The notes under the pieces: generated by a model
The model's database searches: none
What the model saw: only the letters and a program-made list of their open reading frames with translations
Told to the model about the DNA's origin: nothing
Program-made: the position numbers and the translations under genes
Shown: positions 54,038 through 62,955 of the stretch, piece after piece
How the letters are laid out: each line of letters begins with the position of its first letter
How positions within the stretch are numbered: the first letter of the stretch is position 1
Assembly (NCBI GenBank): GCA_030645475.1
Contig: JAUSMA010000067.1
Location: 102,295 to 166,294 of the forward strand
Direction of reading: 5' to 3'
From: Nitrospirota bacterium
GTDB lineage: Bacteria; Nitrospirota; Nitrospiria; Nitrospirales; Nitrospiraceae
DNA length: 64,000 nt

Positions 54038-54802
54038 TTACGGCTTCGCTTTCCATCCGAGACTTGCCAATACCCCTTCTACCGTCTCCTGCACCATCGT
54101 ATTCTCATCTTCGAGCAGCGGAAGCAAGGGGTCGATCGCCTGCTTCGCCCCGAGCCGCGCAAGCGACTCCGCCGCATTCCGTCTCACAAGCCAGTCTTCA
54201 TCCTTGAGCGATTCGATCAACGGACCGGCTCCGCGGGCATCGCCGATCTTACCCAGCGCTTCGGCCGCATGACGCCGCACCATCCAATTGTTGCCCAGCA
54301 GCCCCTCGATCAAGGCATCGACGGCCCGCGCATCGCCGATCTTCTTCAGCACACGCGCCACATCCTCACGCACCGTGTTGTCCGTGAGCGCCTCGATCAA
54401 TCCGGGCACAGCCCGCGCATCGCCGATACGCTCAAGAGCCCACACGGCAGCGGTTCGCACCGCGCCATCTTTATCCTTCAGCGCGTTCACCAGGGGATCG
54501 ATACCCCTGGGATCCTTCAGCTTCCCTAATCCCGCGGCAGCCTGTTCACGAATCGCCCATTCATCGTCCGTCAATGCTTCGATTAATGGATCAACGACCG
54601 ATGGGCCGATTCGCACAATGGCGCTGGTCGCCGCTTCCCGAATCAGGACATCTTCGTCTGCCATGAGCCCGATCAACGGCCCCACAGCATCCTCACCCAC
54701 CTGACTCAAACTGGCAATCGCATGATTACGGAGCGCTTCATTGTCGTCCCGAAGGGCCCCGATCAGCTGCTCGATCCGTTCTGCCTGCATCTCGTCACTC
54801 AT
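54038..54802 (-). CDS. HEAT-repeat protein
   Basis: 254 residues, almost all HEAT repeats of about 31 residues, about eight of them: LRDDNEALRNHAIASLSQVGEDAVGPLIGLM, LTDDEWAIREQAAAGLGKLKDPRGIDPLVNAL, LKDEDWLVRRNAAESLARLGAKQAIDPL and so on. It ends in LASLGWKAKP, a cap shared with the neighbouring HEAT genes. No signal peptide. It overlaps the upstream HEAT gene by eight bases, so the genes are co-translated. Acts as a scaffold by family; specific role unknown. Confidence 0.88.
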   Translation of the reverse strand: MSDEMQAERIEQLIGALRDDNEALRNHAIASLSQVGEDAVGPLIGLMADEDVLIREAATSAIVRIGPSVVDPLIEALTDDEWAIREQAAAGLGKLKDPRGIDPLVNALKDKDGAVRTAAVWALERIGDARAVPGLIEALTDNTVREDVARVLKKIGDARAVDALIEGLLGNNWMVRRHAAEALGKIGDARGAGPLIESLKDEDWLVRRNAAESLARLGAKQAIDPLLPLLEDENTMVQETVEGVLASLGWKAKP

Positions 54803-55895
54803 CGTCGTCCTGCCCTCCCTGACTCTCGACAGGCGTCCCGTCGAGCGCTTCCAGTTTATCGGCGATCAAGCCGGAATTGTATGCGACGAGACCGTCCCGG
54901 TCTGTCCTCAACCGATCGAACAGTTCCTTGTACGGCCGCAACACCTCCACATCCTTTACTTTGGCCAAGGCTTCCATGGCAAAGACCCGGAGAGGTCGAA
55001 TGGGAATGGCCTCGATATAGAGTTGGGCCGGCCTGGCATCGCCGATCAAGCCCAAGGATTTCATGGCCAGCTCTTTGACGCCCGTATCTTTATCGATCCG
55101 CAACCGCTCCATCAGCGGCTCGACGGCCCGCACATCGCCGATCTTGCCCAGCAAGTCGGCGGCGGCTTCACGGATGACCCAATCGTCATCCTCCAGGTAC
55201 TCGATCAAGATCTCCACACTAGGGCGCCCGATCGCCAGGAGATTGATCACGGTGCTCATGCGAGCCTCTTCCCGCTCGCTCAATTCCTCAATCTCGCGAA
55301 GCGCGTCGAAGACCTCGTTGATGCGCTCACGAATGGCCGTCAACTTCTTGAGCGTCCGCACCGCGATGTCGCGAATAGCCGGCTGGCCCATGGCTGTAAT
55401 AAAGGCATCCGATGAACGGGGATCGAGCAAATGCTCCAGCATCTTCGCAGCCATGATCTGCGCTTCCGGATCCGGATGGGTCAGCATCTCGCTGAGCGGG
55501 GCGATCGCATTCGGGATCATCCCCAGTAAGTGCGAGGCCGCCACGCGAATCCCATCATCCTTCGACTCATAGAGCAGCGAGGTCAACGCCGACGCAGTCG
55601 TCACGTCCAACACCCCCGCCATATGTTCCAACGCTGAGGCGCCGGCCTTGCGGACGGCCTCATCCTCATCCCGGAGCAAACCGACCAAGGGCACGCCGCA
55701 CAAAGGATCGTTCACACGCGCCAGCATGGCCGCCGCTTCAGCTTTCAGCGCAGGCGAACCGGTCTCCAGTACCTGAACCAAGGCCTGCACCGCACGGGGT
55801 CCGCCCGACAAACAGGCCGCGGTTGCGCGCATCCGACGCCAGTCCTCTTCATGGATGAGCTCGGAGACCAGCGTTTCAATCGTTTCTTTAGACAT
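54795..55895 (-). CDS. HEAT-repeat protein
   Basis: 366 residues, start MSKETIETLVSELIHEEDWRRMRATAACLSGG. About ten HEAT repeats follow (VLETGSPALKAEAAAMLARVNDPLCGVPLV, LEDDDWVIREAAADLLGKIGDVRAVEPLM). Repeat regularity is broken by a more irregular helix-rich section around residues 185-225 (AIRERINEVFDALREIEELSEREEARM). The C-terminus is acidic (QGGQDDDE). No signal peptide. The spacing to the upstream HEAT gene is 17 bases. Confidence 0.88.
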   Translation of the reverse strand: MSKETIETLVSELIHEEDWRRMRATAACLSGGPRAVQALVQVLETGSPALKAEAAAMLARVNDPLCGVPLVGLLRDEDEAVRKAGASALEHMAGVLDVTTASALTSLLYESKDDGIRVAASHLLGMIPNAIAPLSEMLTHPDPEAQIMAAKMLEHLLDPRSSDAFITAMGQPAIRDIAVRTLKKLTAIRERINEVFDALREIEELSEREEARMSTVINLLAIGRPSVEILIEYLEDDDWVIREAAADLLGKIGDVRAVEPLMERLRIDKDTGVKELAMKSLGLIGDARPAQLYIEAIPIRPLRVFAMEALAKVKDVEVLRPYKELFDRLRTDRDGLVAYNSGLIADKLEALDGTPVESQGGQDDDE

Positions 55896-55912
55896 AGTGG
55901 TTCAACGGCCTG

Positions 55913-56995
55913 CTACACACGTCCTGCGCGCCAGCCGACTTTGGCTAACGTATCTTTGACATGGTATCGAACATTATCATCCGACTCACGGGCCAGTACC
56001 GCCAGCAACGGCGCGATCACGGCGGAGCCGAATCGAGTCAGCGCATCCGCGGCTTCCGCTCGGGTCACCGTATACCGAAGCGCCTTCATCAGAGACGGGA
56101 TTGCCGCCTCGTCCCGGATCGCACCCAAAGCCCGAACGACCTCTCCTAACGTGAGTCGCTCTTCATCCCACTGATCGCCGCAGCCCTCGACGGGCCGCGA
56201 GATCTCCGGTTGGTCGACTCGTTCAAGCACTGCGATCAGCACCGGCACGGCACTGCGATCGCCGATCCGACCCAATGCCTCAACCGCTAACGGGCGCATG
56301 CCGGGTGTGTGCATCGCCGTCACGAGAAACTCCACGGCGCGCGCATCACCGATCTGACCCAACGCACGAACTGCGTCCTCGCGAACCGCCCTGTCATGAT
56401 CGTTGAACAACACCGACAACAGAGGGGCCACCGCCTCCGGAGACCTGGTCTTCCCCAAAGCTTCTACCGCATGCAACCGCACCAGCCAGTCTGTATGGGT
56501 CAGCGCGGCCAGTAACGATGCGAGCGCCGCCTCGCCGATCGCCGCAAGGGCAGTCGACGTCTCCTCGCGAACGGCTTTCACCTTATCTTGTAACAGCGGC
56601 ACCAACGGCGAGACCGCTCCCGAATCTTTAATCCGACCCAATGCCTTGGCCGCATGCATCCGCACAATCCAGTCGGGGCTCTTGAGCGCCTTAACGAGCG
56701 GTGCCAGCACCCGCACATCGGCAATGGTGGCCAGCACCGACGAGGCCAACTCCTGAACCGTGAGCACCGGATCGGAGAGGCAGGCGCCGAGCGTCGTGAC
56801 CGCCGGTTCTCCAATAGCTAAGAGAGCGCCGATCGCCGCATCGCGCACCGCGCGATCGCCATCACGAAGGACGGAGACCAGCGGCGCGACCGCCCTCGGA
56901 TCCCGAAACGTGCCAAGCATCGTGGCGGCTTCTTCGCGAATCGCCCAATCCTCGTCCTTCAGCGCCGCGATCTGTTCGGCTACCGCATCCGCCAT
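55913..56995 (-). CDS. HEAT-repeat protein
   Basis: 360 residues, first gene of the four-gene unit. About ten HEAT repeats (LKDEDWAIREEAATMLGTFRDPRAVAPLVSVL, LFNDHDRAVREDAVRALGQIGDARAVEFLV), with one irregular insert around DQPEISRPVEGCGDQWDEERLTL (about 260-282) containing the only Cys near its C-terminal half. The end is VGWRAGRV. No signal peptide. The divergent beta-propeller gene starts 197 bases away, with a promoter region between. Confidence 0.88.
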   Translation of the reverse strand: MADAVAEQIAALKDEDWAIREEAATMLGTFRDPRAVAPLVSVLRDGDRAVRDAAIGALLAIGEPAVTTLGACLSDPVLTVQELASSVLATIADVRVLAPLVKALKSPDWIVRMHAAKALGRIKDSGAVSPLVPLLQDKVKAVREETSTALAAIGEAALASLLAALTHTDWLVRLHAVEALGKTRSPEAVAPLLSVLFNDHDRAVREDAVRALGQIGDARAVEFLVTAMHTPGMRPLAVEALGRIGDRSAVPVLIAVLERVDQPEISRPVEGCGDQWDEERLTLGEVVRALGAIRDEAAIPSLMKALRYTVTRAEAADALTRFGSAVIAPLLAVLARESDDNVRYHVKDTLAKVGWRAGRV

Positions 56996-57101
56996 GCAGA
57001 ATCTCCTGGTCCGGGATCGATGAGCGTAACATAGCCATTTTCACAGGGTCAACGCACAGAGACCGGCGCTAACGCCCGTTCAGGACAGGCGGCGACGAGA
57101 A

Positions 57102-57130
57102 TTGACAGCGCATCGACCGACGCCTACGAT
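57102..57130 (+). promoter_or_regulatory. Probable promoter of the beta-propeller gene
   Basis: TTGACA (57102-57107) and TACGAT (57125-57130) separated by 17 bases, about 62 bases before the ATG at 57193. The region is also the divergent start of the HEAT operon. Confidence 0.5.
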
Positions 57131-57192
57131 ATCGTGCCCATGCACAATATCTCTTCCTACATGCGTATCCTTGTTTTGAAATGGAGGCCCTT

Positions 57193-58521
57193 ATGACGAC
57201 TTGGAGACCACAGCTCAGGACATGTGCCATCCTGACAATTCTGCTCATCATCTTCGTGACGGGTCTCGGCACCTCAGCAGAGGCCTACGAAGTCTGGCTG
57301 ACCGACCAGTCGGATACCGCGAAAGAAAGCGGGGGGTTCATTTACATCTATGACGGAGCCGCTCTGGCGGCAAACCCCACGACAACCAAACCGACAACCA
57401 CCATCGATGTCGGAGGCGACATCAATACGTTCTGCGAGGAAGCCACGAAGAAAGCCGTCCGCCGGCCGCACATGCTGTTTTTCACCGAGGATCAGGCCCA
57501 TGTCATTATTTCGTTTCTCAGCGGGCAGGTCTTGATCATGGACGCGGCCACCAAAAAACCTGAAGCCTGCCTGTCGATGGGAAAGAACGTGCATGCCGCC
57601 TGGCCGACGCCGGATCAGAAGATGGCGATCGCGGCCAACATCGCCGAAAAGAAGTTTATCCGGATTTGGACCGATTACGCCGCGCACACCTTCTCGTTCG
57701 ACCCTGAGAAAGACGTGCTGAATCTCGCCGCGTTCGAAGGCGGTGAGCGGCCGGACGCCTCCCCGATTTGCCCCATCACGGAAGCGTCGAGCAAGTATGC
57801 ATTCGTCACGCTCCGTGGCGGAGGTCTGCTGGTGATCGACGTCACGGTGACACCGATGAAAGTCTTGGCCACGCTGGACAACAATCAGATCCATCCAGCC
57901 GGCTGCGGGGGCGTGCAAATCGATGACACGATGTACATCAATTCAGGCGGCGGCTGGCCCATCGCTCCGCTCTCCTATGATGTCTATGCCCTCGACCTGT
58001 CGAATCTCCCGAAGTCGGTGTCGGCTAAACGGATCTCGCAGCGGGACGACCAATTTGCAGACTCACATGGGATGGCCGCGGTAGGCCGTTATCTCTGGAG
58101 CGCAGACCGGGCGGGTAACAACGTGGAGATTATCGATACCTTGAGCCATCTCAGCGTCGGCTCGGTGGATCTGACGACCGATGCCAACAAGGATCCGGCT
58201 CCGGATCTCATGGACGTCTCCCCGGACGGCCAATACGTGTTCGTCGGCCTCCGTGGACCGGCTCCCCTTACGGGCAATGACAAGACGGTGAACAATGCAA
58301 AAGGAACGATTCCCGGTGTCGGAGTGATCCACGTCGACGCGGACGGGAAGGTCGGACACTATAAAGGACAGGCCGCCATCACGAATATGAAGGATGGAAA
58401 AGAAACCGCCGATACGCACGGCATCGGGATCCGGACAACGGGTGAGTCACGAACGATTATGCAAATCCCTCTGGGCCCTATCATCCAGGGTGGGGCACTG
58501 CCGAAGAAGAAACGAAAATAA
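57193..58521 (+). CDS. Exported beta-propeller (YVTN/YncE-like) protein
   Basis: 442 residues from the ATG at 57193, with GGAGG upstream. Signal peptide to about SAEA (residue 31), mature start YEVWLTDQSDT. The body has propeller-type strand repeats (GQVLIMDAATKKPEACLSMGKN, KYAFVTLRGGGLLVIDVTVTPM, YLWSADRAGNNVEIIDTLSHLSVGSVDL, MDVSPDGQYVFVGLRGP). Five His precede propeller strands: His93, His134, His234, His292 and His409, twice as HG. The C-terminal tail is basic (PKKKRK). YncE-like propellers bind metals, cofactors or partners; the function here is unknown. It is flanked on both sides by HEAT-repeat genes. Confidence 0.8.
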   Translation: MTTWRPQLRTCAILTILLIIFVTGLGTSAEAYEVWLTDQSDTAKESGGFIYIYDGAALAANPTTTKPTTTIDVGGDINTFCEEATKKAVRRPHMLFFTEDQAHVIISFLSGQVLIMDAATKKPEACLSMGKNVHAAWPTPDQKMAIAANIAEKKFIRIWTDYAAHTFSFDPEKDVLNLAAFEGGERPDASPICPITEASSKYAFVTLRGGGLLVIDVTVTPMKVLATLDNNQIHPAGCGGVQIDDTMYINSGGGWPIAPLSYDVYALDLSNLPKSVSAKRISQRDDQFADSHGMAAVGRYLWSADRAGNNVEIIDTLSHLSVGSVDLTTDANKDPAPDLMDVSPDGQYVFVGLRGPAPLTGNDKTVNNAKGTIPGVGVIHVDADGKVGHYKGQAAITNMKDGKETADTHGIGIRTTGESRTIMQIPLGPIIQGGALPKKKRK

Positions 58522-58543
58522 TCTGAACGATTGTTCCTGGCCC

Positions 58544-58590
58544 GTGAGCCACGTCGCCGGATGGGTCACACTGTCCGGTGACGAGCTCAC
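58544..58590. terminator. Hairpin between convergent propeller and HEAT genes
   Basis: Arms GTGAGC...CGTCGCCGG (58544-58560) and CCGGTGACG...GCTCAC (58575-58590) pair with small bulges around a 14-base loop. No T-run. A likely convergent terminator. Confidence 0.4.
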
Positions 58591-58620
58591 AGTACCGACC
58601 GCTCAACATCAGACGGCGCG

Positions 58621-59985
58621 CTAACCCCTCTGCGCAAAATCTCCCGAAGGACCAAATCGACCGGTGTCGCCAAGGGGCATGTCCACCCGGGCATTATCGA
58701 CCACGCTCGAATTGACGGTGATGTCTTCCGGCGCCGGCATCCAGCCCAACTTTTCCAATGTTTCAAGCGCCAGAAGACGTAATGCGTCTTTTGCCGTGAG
58801 TCGAACCGACGCATAAGAAAGCACCCGCTCCCCTTCAGCGATGACTTCGGAGGCTTTCGGATCGTAGAGAAAGGCGATCAACGGCTCGATCGCCGTATCG
58901 CCGATCGTGGCCAAGGCCGCACTGGCCTTTTCGCGCAAGACGCCGTCCTTCAACAGCATGATCAAGTCGGGAATCACGCGCGGATCGCGGAACTGGCCGA
59001 GCGCCGTCGCCGCGGCTTCCTTGATAAAGGCGTCTTCGCTGACGATACAGCCTGGCGTCGGGGTCCCATCCTGCCGAATACCCTTCCCCTTCAACGCATC
59101 CAACACCGGAGGCAAGGCGCGTGGATCACCGATCATGCCGAGCGACGCAATGGCATGCCGTTTCACCACGCCATCCTTCATCGCCTCGATCAAGGCATCG
59201 ATCGCTCGCGGATCGCCGATCTGGCCCAGGGCAATCGTCGCATCTTCTCGCACAGCCCGATCCGGATCTTTCAGCGTGGCAATCAGGGCATCGACGACTT
59301 TGGCGTCCCGTACCCAGGTTCGACCGATTTGATAGTCGGTCGTCATCCCGCCCAGCGCGCGGGCCGCATGGCATCGGACCACGAAATCTTTATCCTTAAG
59401 ACATTCCAAGAGAGGATCGACGGAGGGCTGGCCGATAAAAATGAGAGCGGTCCCGGCTGTTTCTCGCACCGTTTTCGAAGGATCGCGGAAGAGCTTGGTC
59501 AGGGTCGGAATCGCTTTCGGATCGCCGATTTTGCCCAGCGCCTCTGCAGCCGCACTCTTCACGGCGCCATCGCGATCTCGGCAGACAAGCATGAGGGCCT
59601 CGACCGCTTTCCGGTCCTTGATGTCGCCACTCGCTTTTGCGGCATGCTCACGGACACGCCACCGCTCGTCCTTCAACGCGGCAATCAGGCGATCGACGAC
59701 AGCCGCACCCATCGAGGCGACGGCGGCCACGACATCGTTCCGCACATCCATAATGGAATCGTTAAACAAACCGATGAGCGCTTCTACGGCTTTGGCGCCG
59801 CCGATCTTTGCCACGGCTCGGCCCGCATGGGCCCGCACCGCCCAATACTCGTCTCCGCAGGCGCCGACCAGCGCATCCAATGTGGTCGGATCGGCAAGCT
59901 CGGCGAGTGCCTTGGACGCCTCCTCACGGGTCGCGTCATCGACATCCTCGAGTGCTTCTAACAAATCATCAAGCGCCTGGGCCAT
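58621..59985 (-). CDS. HEAT-repeat protein (largest of the five)
   Basis: 454 residues from the ATG at 59985, with GAGGAG eight bases upstream. About 13 HEAT repeats of a regular type (LEDVDDATREEASKALAELADPTTLDALV, LKDPDRAVREDATIALGQIGDPRAIDALI), with a 20-residue insert near GGMTTDYQIGRTWVRDAKV. The repeat block ends in LEKLGWMPAPED, the cap seen in the other HEAT proteins, plus a 30-residue tail (VDNARVDMPLGDTGRFGPSGDF). No signal peptide. Third gene of a unit with two exported proteins (13 bases and 6 bases apart). Confidence 0.88.
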   Translation of the reverse strand: MAQALDDLLEALEDVDDATREEASKALAELADPTTLDALVGACGDEYWAVRAHAGRAVAKIGGAKAVEALIGLFNDSIMDVRNDVVAAVASMGAAVVDRLIAALKDERWRVREHAAKASGDIKDRKAVEALMLVCRDRDGAVKSAAAEALGKIGDPKAIPTLTKLFRDPSKTVRETAGTALIFIGQPSVDPLLECLKDKDFVVRCHAARALGGMTTDYQIGRTWVRDAKVVDALIATLKDPDRAVREDATIALGQIGDPRAIDALIEAMKDGVVKRHAIASLGMIGDPRALPPVLDALKGKGIRQDGTPTPGCIVSEDAFIKEAAATALGQFRDPRVIPDLIMLLKDGVLREKASAALATIGDTAIEPLIAFLYDPKASEVIAEGERVLSYASVRLTAKDALRLLALETLEKLGWMPAPEDITVNSSVVDNARVDMPLGDTGRFGPSGDFAQRG

Positions 59986-59998
59986 GGGTGCGGCTCCT

Positions 59999-60436
59999 CT
60001 ACTGATAGTAGTTATCGCGCTGGCCGCCATGCGGATAGGTTCGGCTGCAACGGATGATTAAGGTTTGGGTCCCTCGTCCCTCCACACATTGGTCGAGCGA
60101 CTGGGCAACCTCTAACTTTCCCTCTAAGTTCACGGTGAACGGAAAATCAAACGTGAAGCTAATGAACTTATATTTGCCCGGCTTCAATTTGAGCGTACGA
60201 GGCTCGGTCGTCCTGTAGGCATCCATGGATTCGGGGTCCGAGGCCTGGATAGGGGGCGTCACGCCAGGCACGTACCACCAGGTCTGAGGATTGATGGTCG
60301 TCGCATCGATGGTGATGGTATGTTCCTGGGTATAGGCGGCCGGCGGACCGGCTATGGCTGGTGAGGACATCGCTGCCACGACCAGCAACCCTCCAACGAG
60401 AGAACAAATCCTATTGTGTTTCACATGCTTCATCAT
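59999..60436 (-). CDS. Small exported protein of unknown function
   Basis: 145 residues; start MMKH at 60436 or one codon later. Signal peptide to about AIAG (residue 30). The mature part is beta-rich: QEHTITIDATTINPQTWWYVPGV, RTLKLKPGKYKFISFTFDFPFTVNLEGKLEV. Cys117 and Cys130 may form a disulfide. The KLKPGKYKF strand resembles a cupredoxin/beta-sandwich strand, but no copper ligand set is visible. Lies between the pseudophosphatase and HEAT genes. Confidence 0.7.
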   Translation of the reverse strand: MMKHVKHNRICSLVGGLLVVAAMSSPAIAGPPAAYTQEHTITIDATTINPQTWWYVPGVTPPIQASDPESMDAYRTTEPRTLKLKPGKYKFISFTFDFPFTVNLEGKLEVAQSLDQCVEGRGTQTLIIRCSRTYPHGGQRDNYYQ

Positions 60437-60442
60437 GATGAC

Positions 60443-61462
60443 CTATTCCAAGGATACCCGTGGGGCCGCAACAAAAGCCGCCTGAAAGATTTCTTCCACG
60501 GCATGACTCTCCCATTCGGTGTGAGTCTCTAATCCTAACGTCCGCATCACGGTCGCACCGGTATCTAAAATCGAGACCGGCTGGTGAATCGCATGACCCT
60601 GTTTAATCCCCACCCCCGAGGCAATCCACGGCACCATCGGAACAGCGGCGTCAGCTTGTTCTTGGCCCGCATCTCGGCCTTCGGCACTGAGCGAGGTCAC
60701 GAACAGCGTGGTCCGCTTGGTCAGTCCATGCTCTTGATAGATATCCAACACGGAGTGGATACCCTTATCCACCAGACGAAGGGCGTCGCGGTACTCCTTC
60801 GAAGCCCAGCCTTTTGACGCGCCCACTCGACCGGCCTCAGGAAGGTGGACAACCAGGAAATGCGGGAGCGCAGGGATGGCATGTCCATACCCATGACCGC
60901 TGGTCGCTTTCTTGAAATATTGACGGATGTAGGACACGATGCGATCCGTGCTGCACTCAGACTTCAGCGGCCCGCACATCTGATAGTCCGTGTAGGGCTC
61001 GGGGCGCGCCAGCTGATAGAGCGATTCGTCCATGAGGAAAATCGCGCTGTCGCGCCCCCCACTCAAATCGAGATAGTCGAACATACTCGGAGCGCGCGGG
61101 TACCCACGGCTAAATTCGAACGTATTCCAGGTAATCCCATGTTTTTCGACCGGCATCCCCGTAATCAACGAGGCCATCGTGGGCAACCGCAATGCAGGCT
61201 TCACCGCCGTGGCAGACCAGGTGACAGAGCCATCCTTGATCAACCGGCTGAGAGTCGGCATCGTGCCGCCCTTCAGCGAGTCCTGACCGAACCCTTCGAG
61301 GACGAACAGAATCACATGCTCGGTCTGAACCGGTACCGTAGGAGCCGTCGCCGGGGCAGCCTCGACCGCGGCCCCGCTTTGGAAGAGCAAACAGAGAGAG
61401 AACCACGATGTGATCAGTATTCGAGTCGACCATCCGCGATGGAGGCTGAGTGCTAGTTTCAC
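60443..61462 (-). CDS. Exported alkaline-phosphatase-fold protein with degenerate metal site
   Basis: 339 residues, signal peptide to about residue 36 (SAAVEAAPA region). The alkaline-phosphatase/phosphodiesterase superfamily pattern is visible: VILFVLEGFGQDSL (the metal Asp is Glu56 here), the nucleophile Thr95 in LRLPTMASLITGMPVEKHG, then HFLVVHLPEAGRVGASKG and LFVTSLSAEGRD. The segments that usually carry Asp-x3-His and Asp-His-Gly read LPEAGRVG and TSLSAEG, so several metal ligands are missing. Probably a non-catalytic binding protein, or with an altered site. First gene of the three-gene unit. Confidence 0.75.
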   Translation of the reverse strand: MKLALSLHRGWSTRILITSWFSLCLLFQSGAAVEAAPATAPTVPVQTEHVILFVLEGFGQDSLKGGTMPTLSRLIKDGSVTWSATAVKPALRLPTMASLITGMPVEKHGITWNTFEFSRGYPRAPSMFDYLDLSGGRDSAIFLMDESLYQLARPEPYTDYQMCGPLKSECSTDRIVSYIRQYFKKATSGHGYGHAIPALPHFLVVHLPEAGRVGASKGWASKEYRDALRLVDKGIHSVLDIYQEHGLTKRTTLFVTSLSAEGRDAGQEQADAAVPMVPWIASGVGIKQGHAIHQPVSILDTGATVMRTLGLETHTEWESHAVEEIFQAAFVAAPRVSLE

Positions 61463-61683
61463 AGATCAGTCCTTTCTATTCCAAGGGAACTTCTAAGCTA
61501 TCATGGCGTTTTCTGCCAAGGCAAGGGAGGCTAGGGTCCCACAGGCAGGGTTCATAAGGGTTCATGCAGCGAAGGAACGACTTCTGGCAGAAAAGTCGAT
61601 GTCGGTGTTATGCTGACTTTCCACCTCGTGGCTGTCAACGAATCGGCGCCTGGCGCGTCAGTTCTATCCAGAAGGTGAGGGCG

Positions 61684-62952
61684 ATGCCGGACATCTTTCT
61701 TACGTCACAGCCCCCCACCCGCGTGACGCTCTCTCACCTTACACCATCGAGTTTCAGCCTCATCGTCCTATTGACCATCCTGTCTCTCTGGCCATCAGTC
61801 ACTCTGGCAGAGGTCCGAATCGTGACCGCCCAGGGTGAACATCGGATGGGGGACCGGGACACCAGAGAAGACGCCATCCGCCTGGCCACTGAAGCGGCCA
61901 AACGGGTGGCCCTGGAGCAAGTCGCCGTCTACCTCGAAAGCGTCACGGTTGTGGACGGTTTGGATGTCACGAAAGACGAGATCCGAACCTATACCGCCGG
62001 TCTCGTGCTTATTCTGGAGCAAAATACCAACACGGTGCTCGACGGTGACACCATTGTGGTCAAAACGGATCTGGTCGCCCAGATCGATACGGAAGAAGTC
62101 AGCAATGCCATTGCAGCCTTGCGGGAGAACGAGGATGCCCGGCATCAGCTCGTCGCGCTGCAGCAGGAAAATGAGCAACTACAGCAGGAGCTCGATGCGG
62201 CGAACCAGGCATTGTCGAATGCCTCGACCGCAGAGCAGACACAGCAGGCCTCTCAGCAACGCCAAGAGATCTTGAATCGGGTGCAATCCAACGCCATGGT
62301 CTCGCAAGCCTGGACGGATTGGGTGCTCGTCTCGCCGGCTGTCTATCCCTCTCCCTGGGTGGGGCTGGCCCAAACCCAAGCACTCCTGAACGTCGCACGG
62401 GGCCTCTATCCCACCAGCCCCCATGTTCTCGCGGCACAACAAGTATTTGCCACGAAACAGCCGCCGGTACCGCCACAGCCACCGGCCCCCCCTGCACCGG
62501 GCATGAGACCGCCAACCATGCCGAGTTATCAGATCGTGCCGGGGCCTGGGTCTCAGACGACCCCGCGAACACTCAATGAAATTTCTCACAGCACACCGAC
62601 GGGGCCGCCGCAAATCGGCAATCAACCCCAGTCTGGTCAGCCATCGCATCAGCCAGGCTCACGAACGCTGACGGACATCCACCAGATCAATCCCTTCCTG
62701 CCGCCATCGAACAGCGCACCACAGAACTCCAGATCGGCACGCGCCCTCCAACAGTTTTTGCAGCACCAACCCCAAGCAGGCCAGCCACCCATGATGAATC
62801 GCCTGCCTCCAACCATCAACCAGATCCATCCGCCGACTCCGCACCAGGTCCCACGGACCCCCTATCAGATTGCGCCGCGCCCACAGGGAGGCGGAGGTCA
62901 CGGCGGAGGGGGCGGACGAGGAGGCGGGGGCGGCAGAGGGAAAGGAAAGTAA
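61684..62952 (+). CDS. Exported protein with LPP20/FlgT-like domain and low-complexity tail
   Basis: 422 residues from the ATG at 61684 with GAGG upstream. Signal peptide to TLA (about residue 42). A FlgT/LPP20-like N-terminal domain follows: EVRIVTAQGEHRMGDRDTREDAIRLATEAAKRVALEQVAVYLES, TYTAGLVLILEQNTN. A coiled coil comes next (LVALQQENEQLQQELDAANQAL). The C-terminal 140 residues are Pro/Gln-rich with degenerate repeats (TPRTLNEISHSTP, SRTLTDIHQINPF, PPTINQIHPPTP, PRTPYQIAPRP) and end in a Gly-rich GGGGRGKGK stretch. Function unknown. Confidence 0.75.
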   Translation: MPDIFLTSQPPTRVTLSHLTPSSFSLIVLLTILSLWPSVTLAEVRIVTAQGEHRMGDRDTREDAIRLATEAAKRVALEQVAVYLESVTVVDGLDVTKDEIRTYTAGLVLILEQNTNTVLDGDTIVVKTDLVAQIDTEEVSNAIAALRENEDARHQLVALQQENEQLQQELDAANQALSNASTAEQTQQASQQRQEILNRVQSNAMVSQAWTDWVLVSPAVYPSPWVGLAQTQALLNVARGLYPTSPHVLAAQQVFATKQPPVPPQPPAPPAPGMRPPTMPSYQIVPGPGSQTTPRTLNEISHSTPTGPPQIGNQPQSGQPSHQPGSRTLTDIHQINPFLPPSNSAPQNSRSARALQQFLQHQPQAGQPPMMNRLPPTINQIHPPTPHQVPRTPYQIAPRPQGGGGHGGGGGRGGGGGRGKGK

Positions 62953-62955
62953 CTC

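Noticed and set aside
59155..59961. Forward 268-codon frame inside the largest HEAT gene
   Set aside because: The periodic repeats of the HEAT gene keep the opposite strand open; no start signal and no conservation pattern.
53298..60030. Tandem DNA repeats in HEAT genes as a CRISPR-like or satellite array
   Set aside because: The repeats are degenerate at DNA level, have about 31-codon period and encode protein; no spacers.
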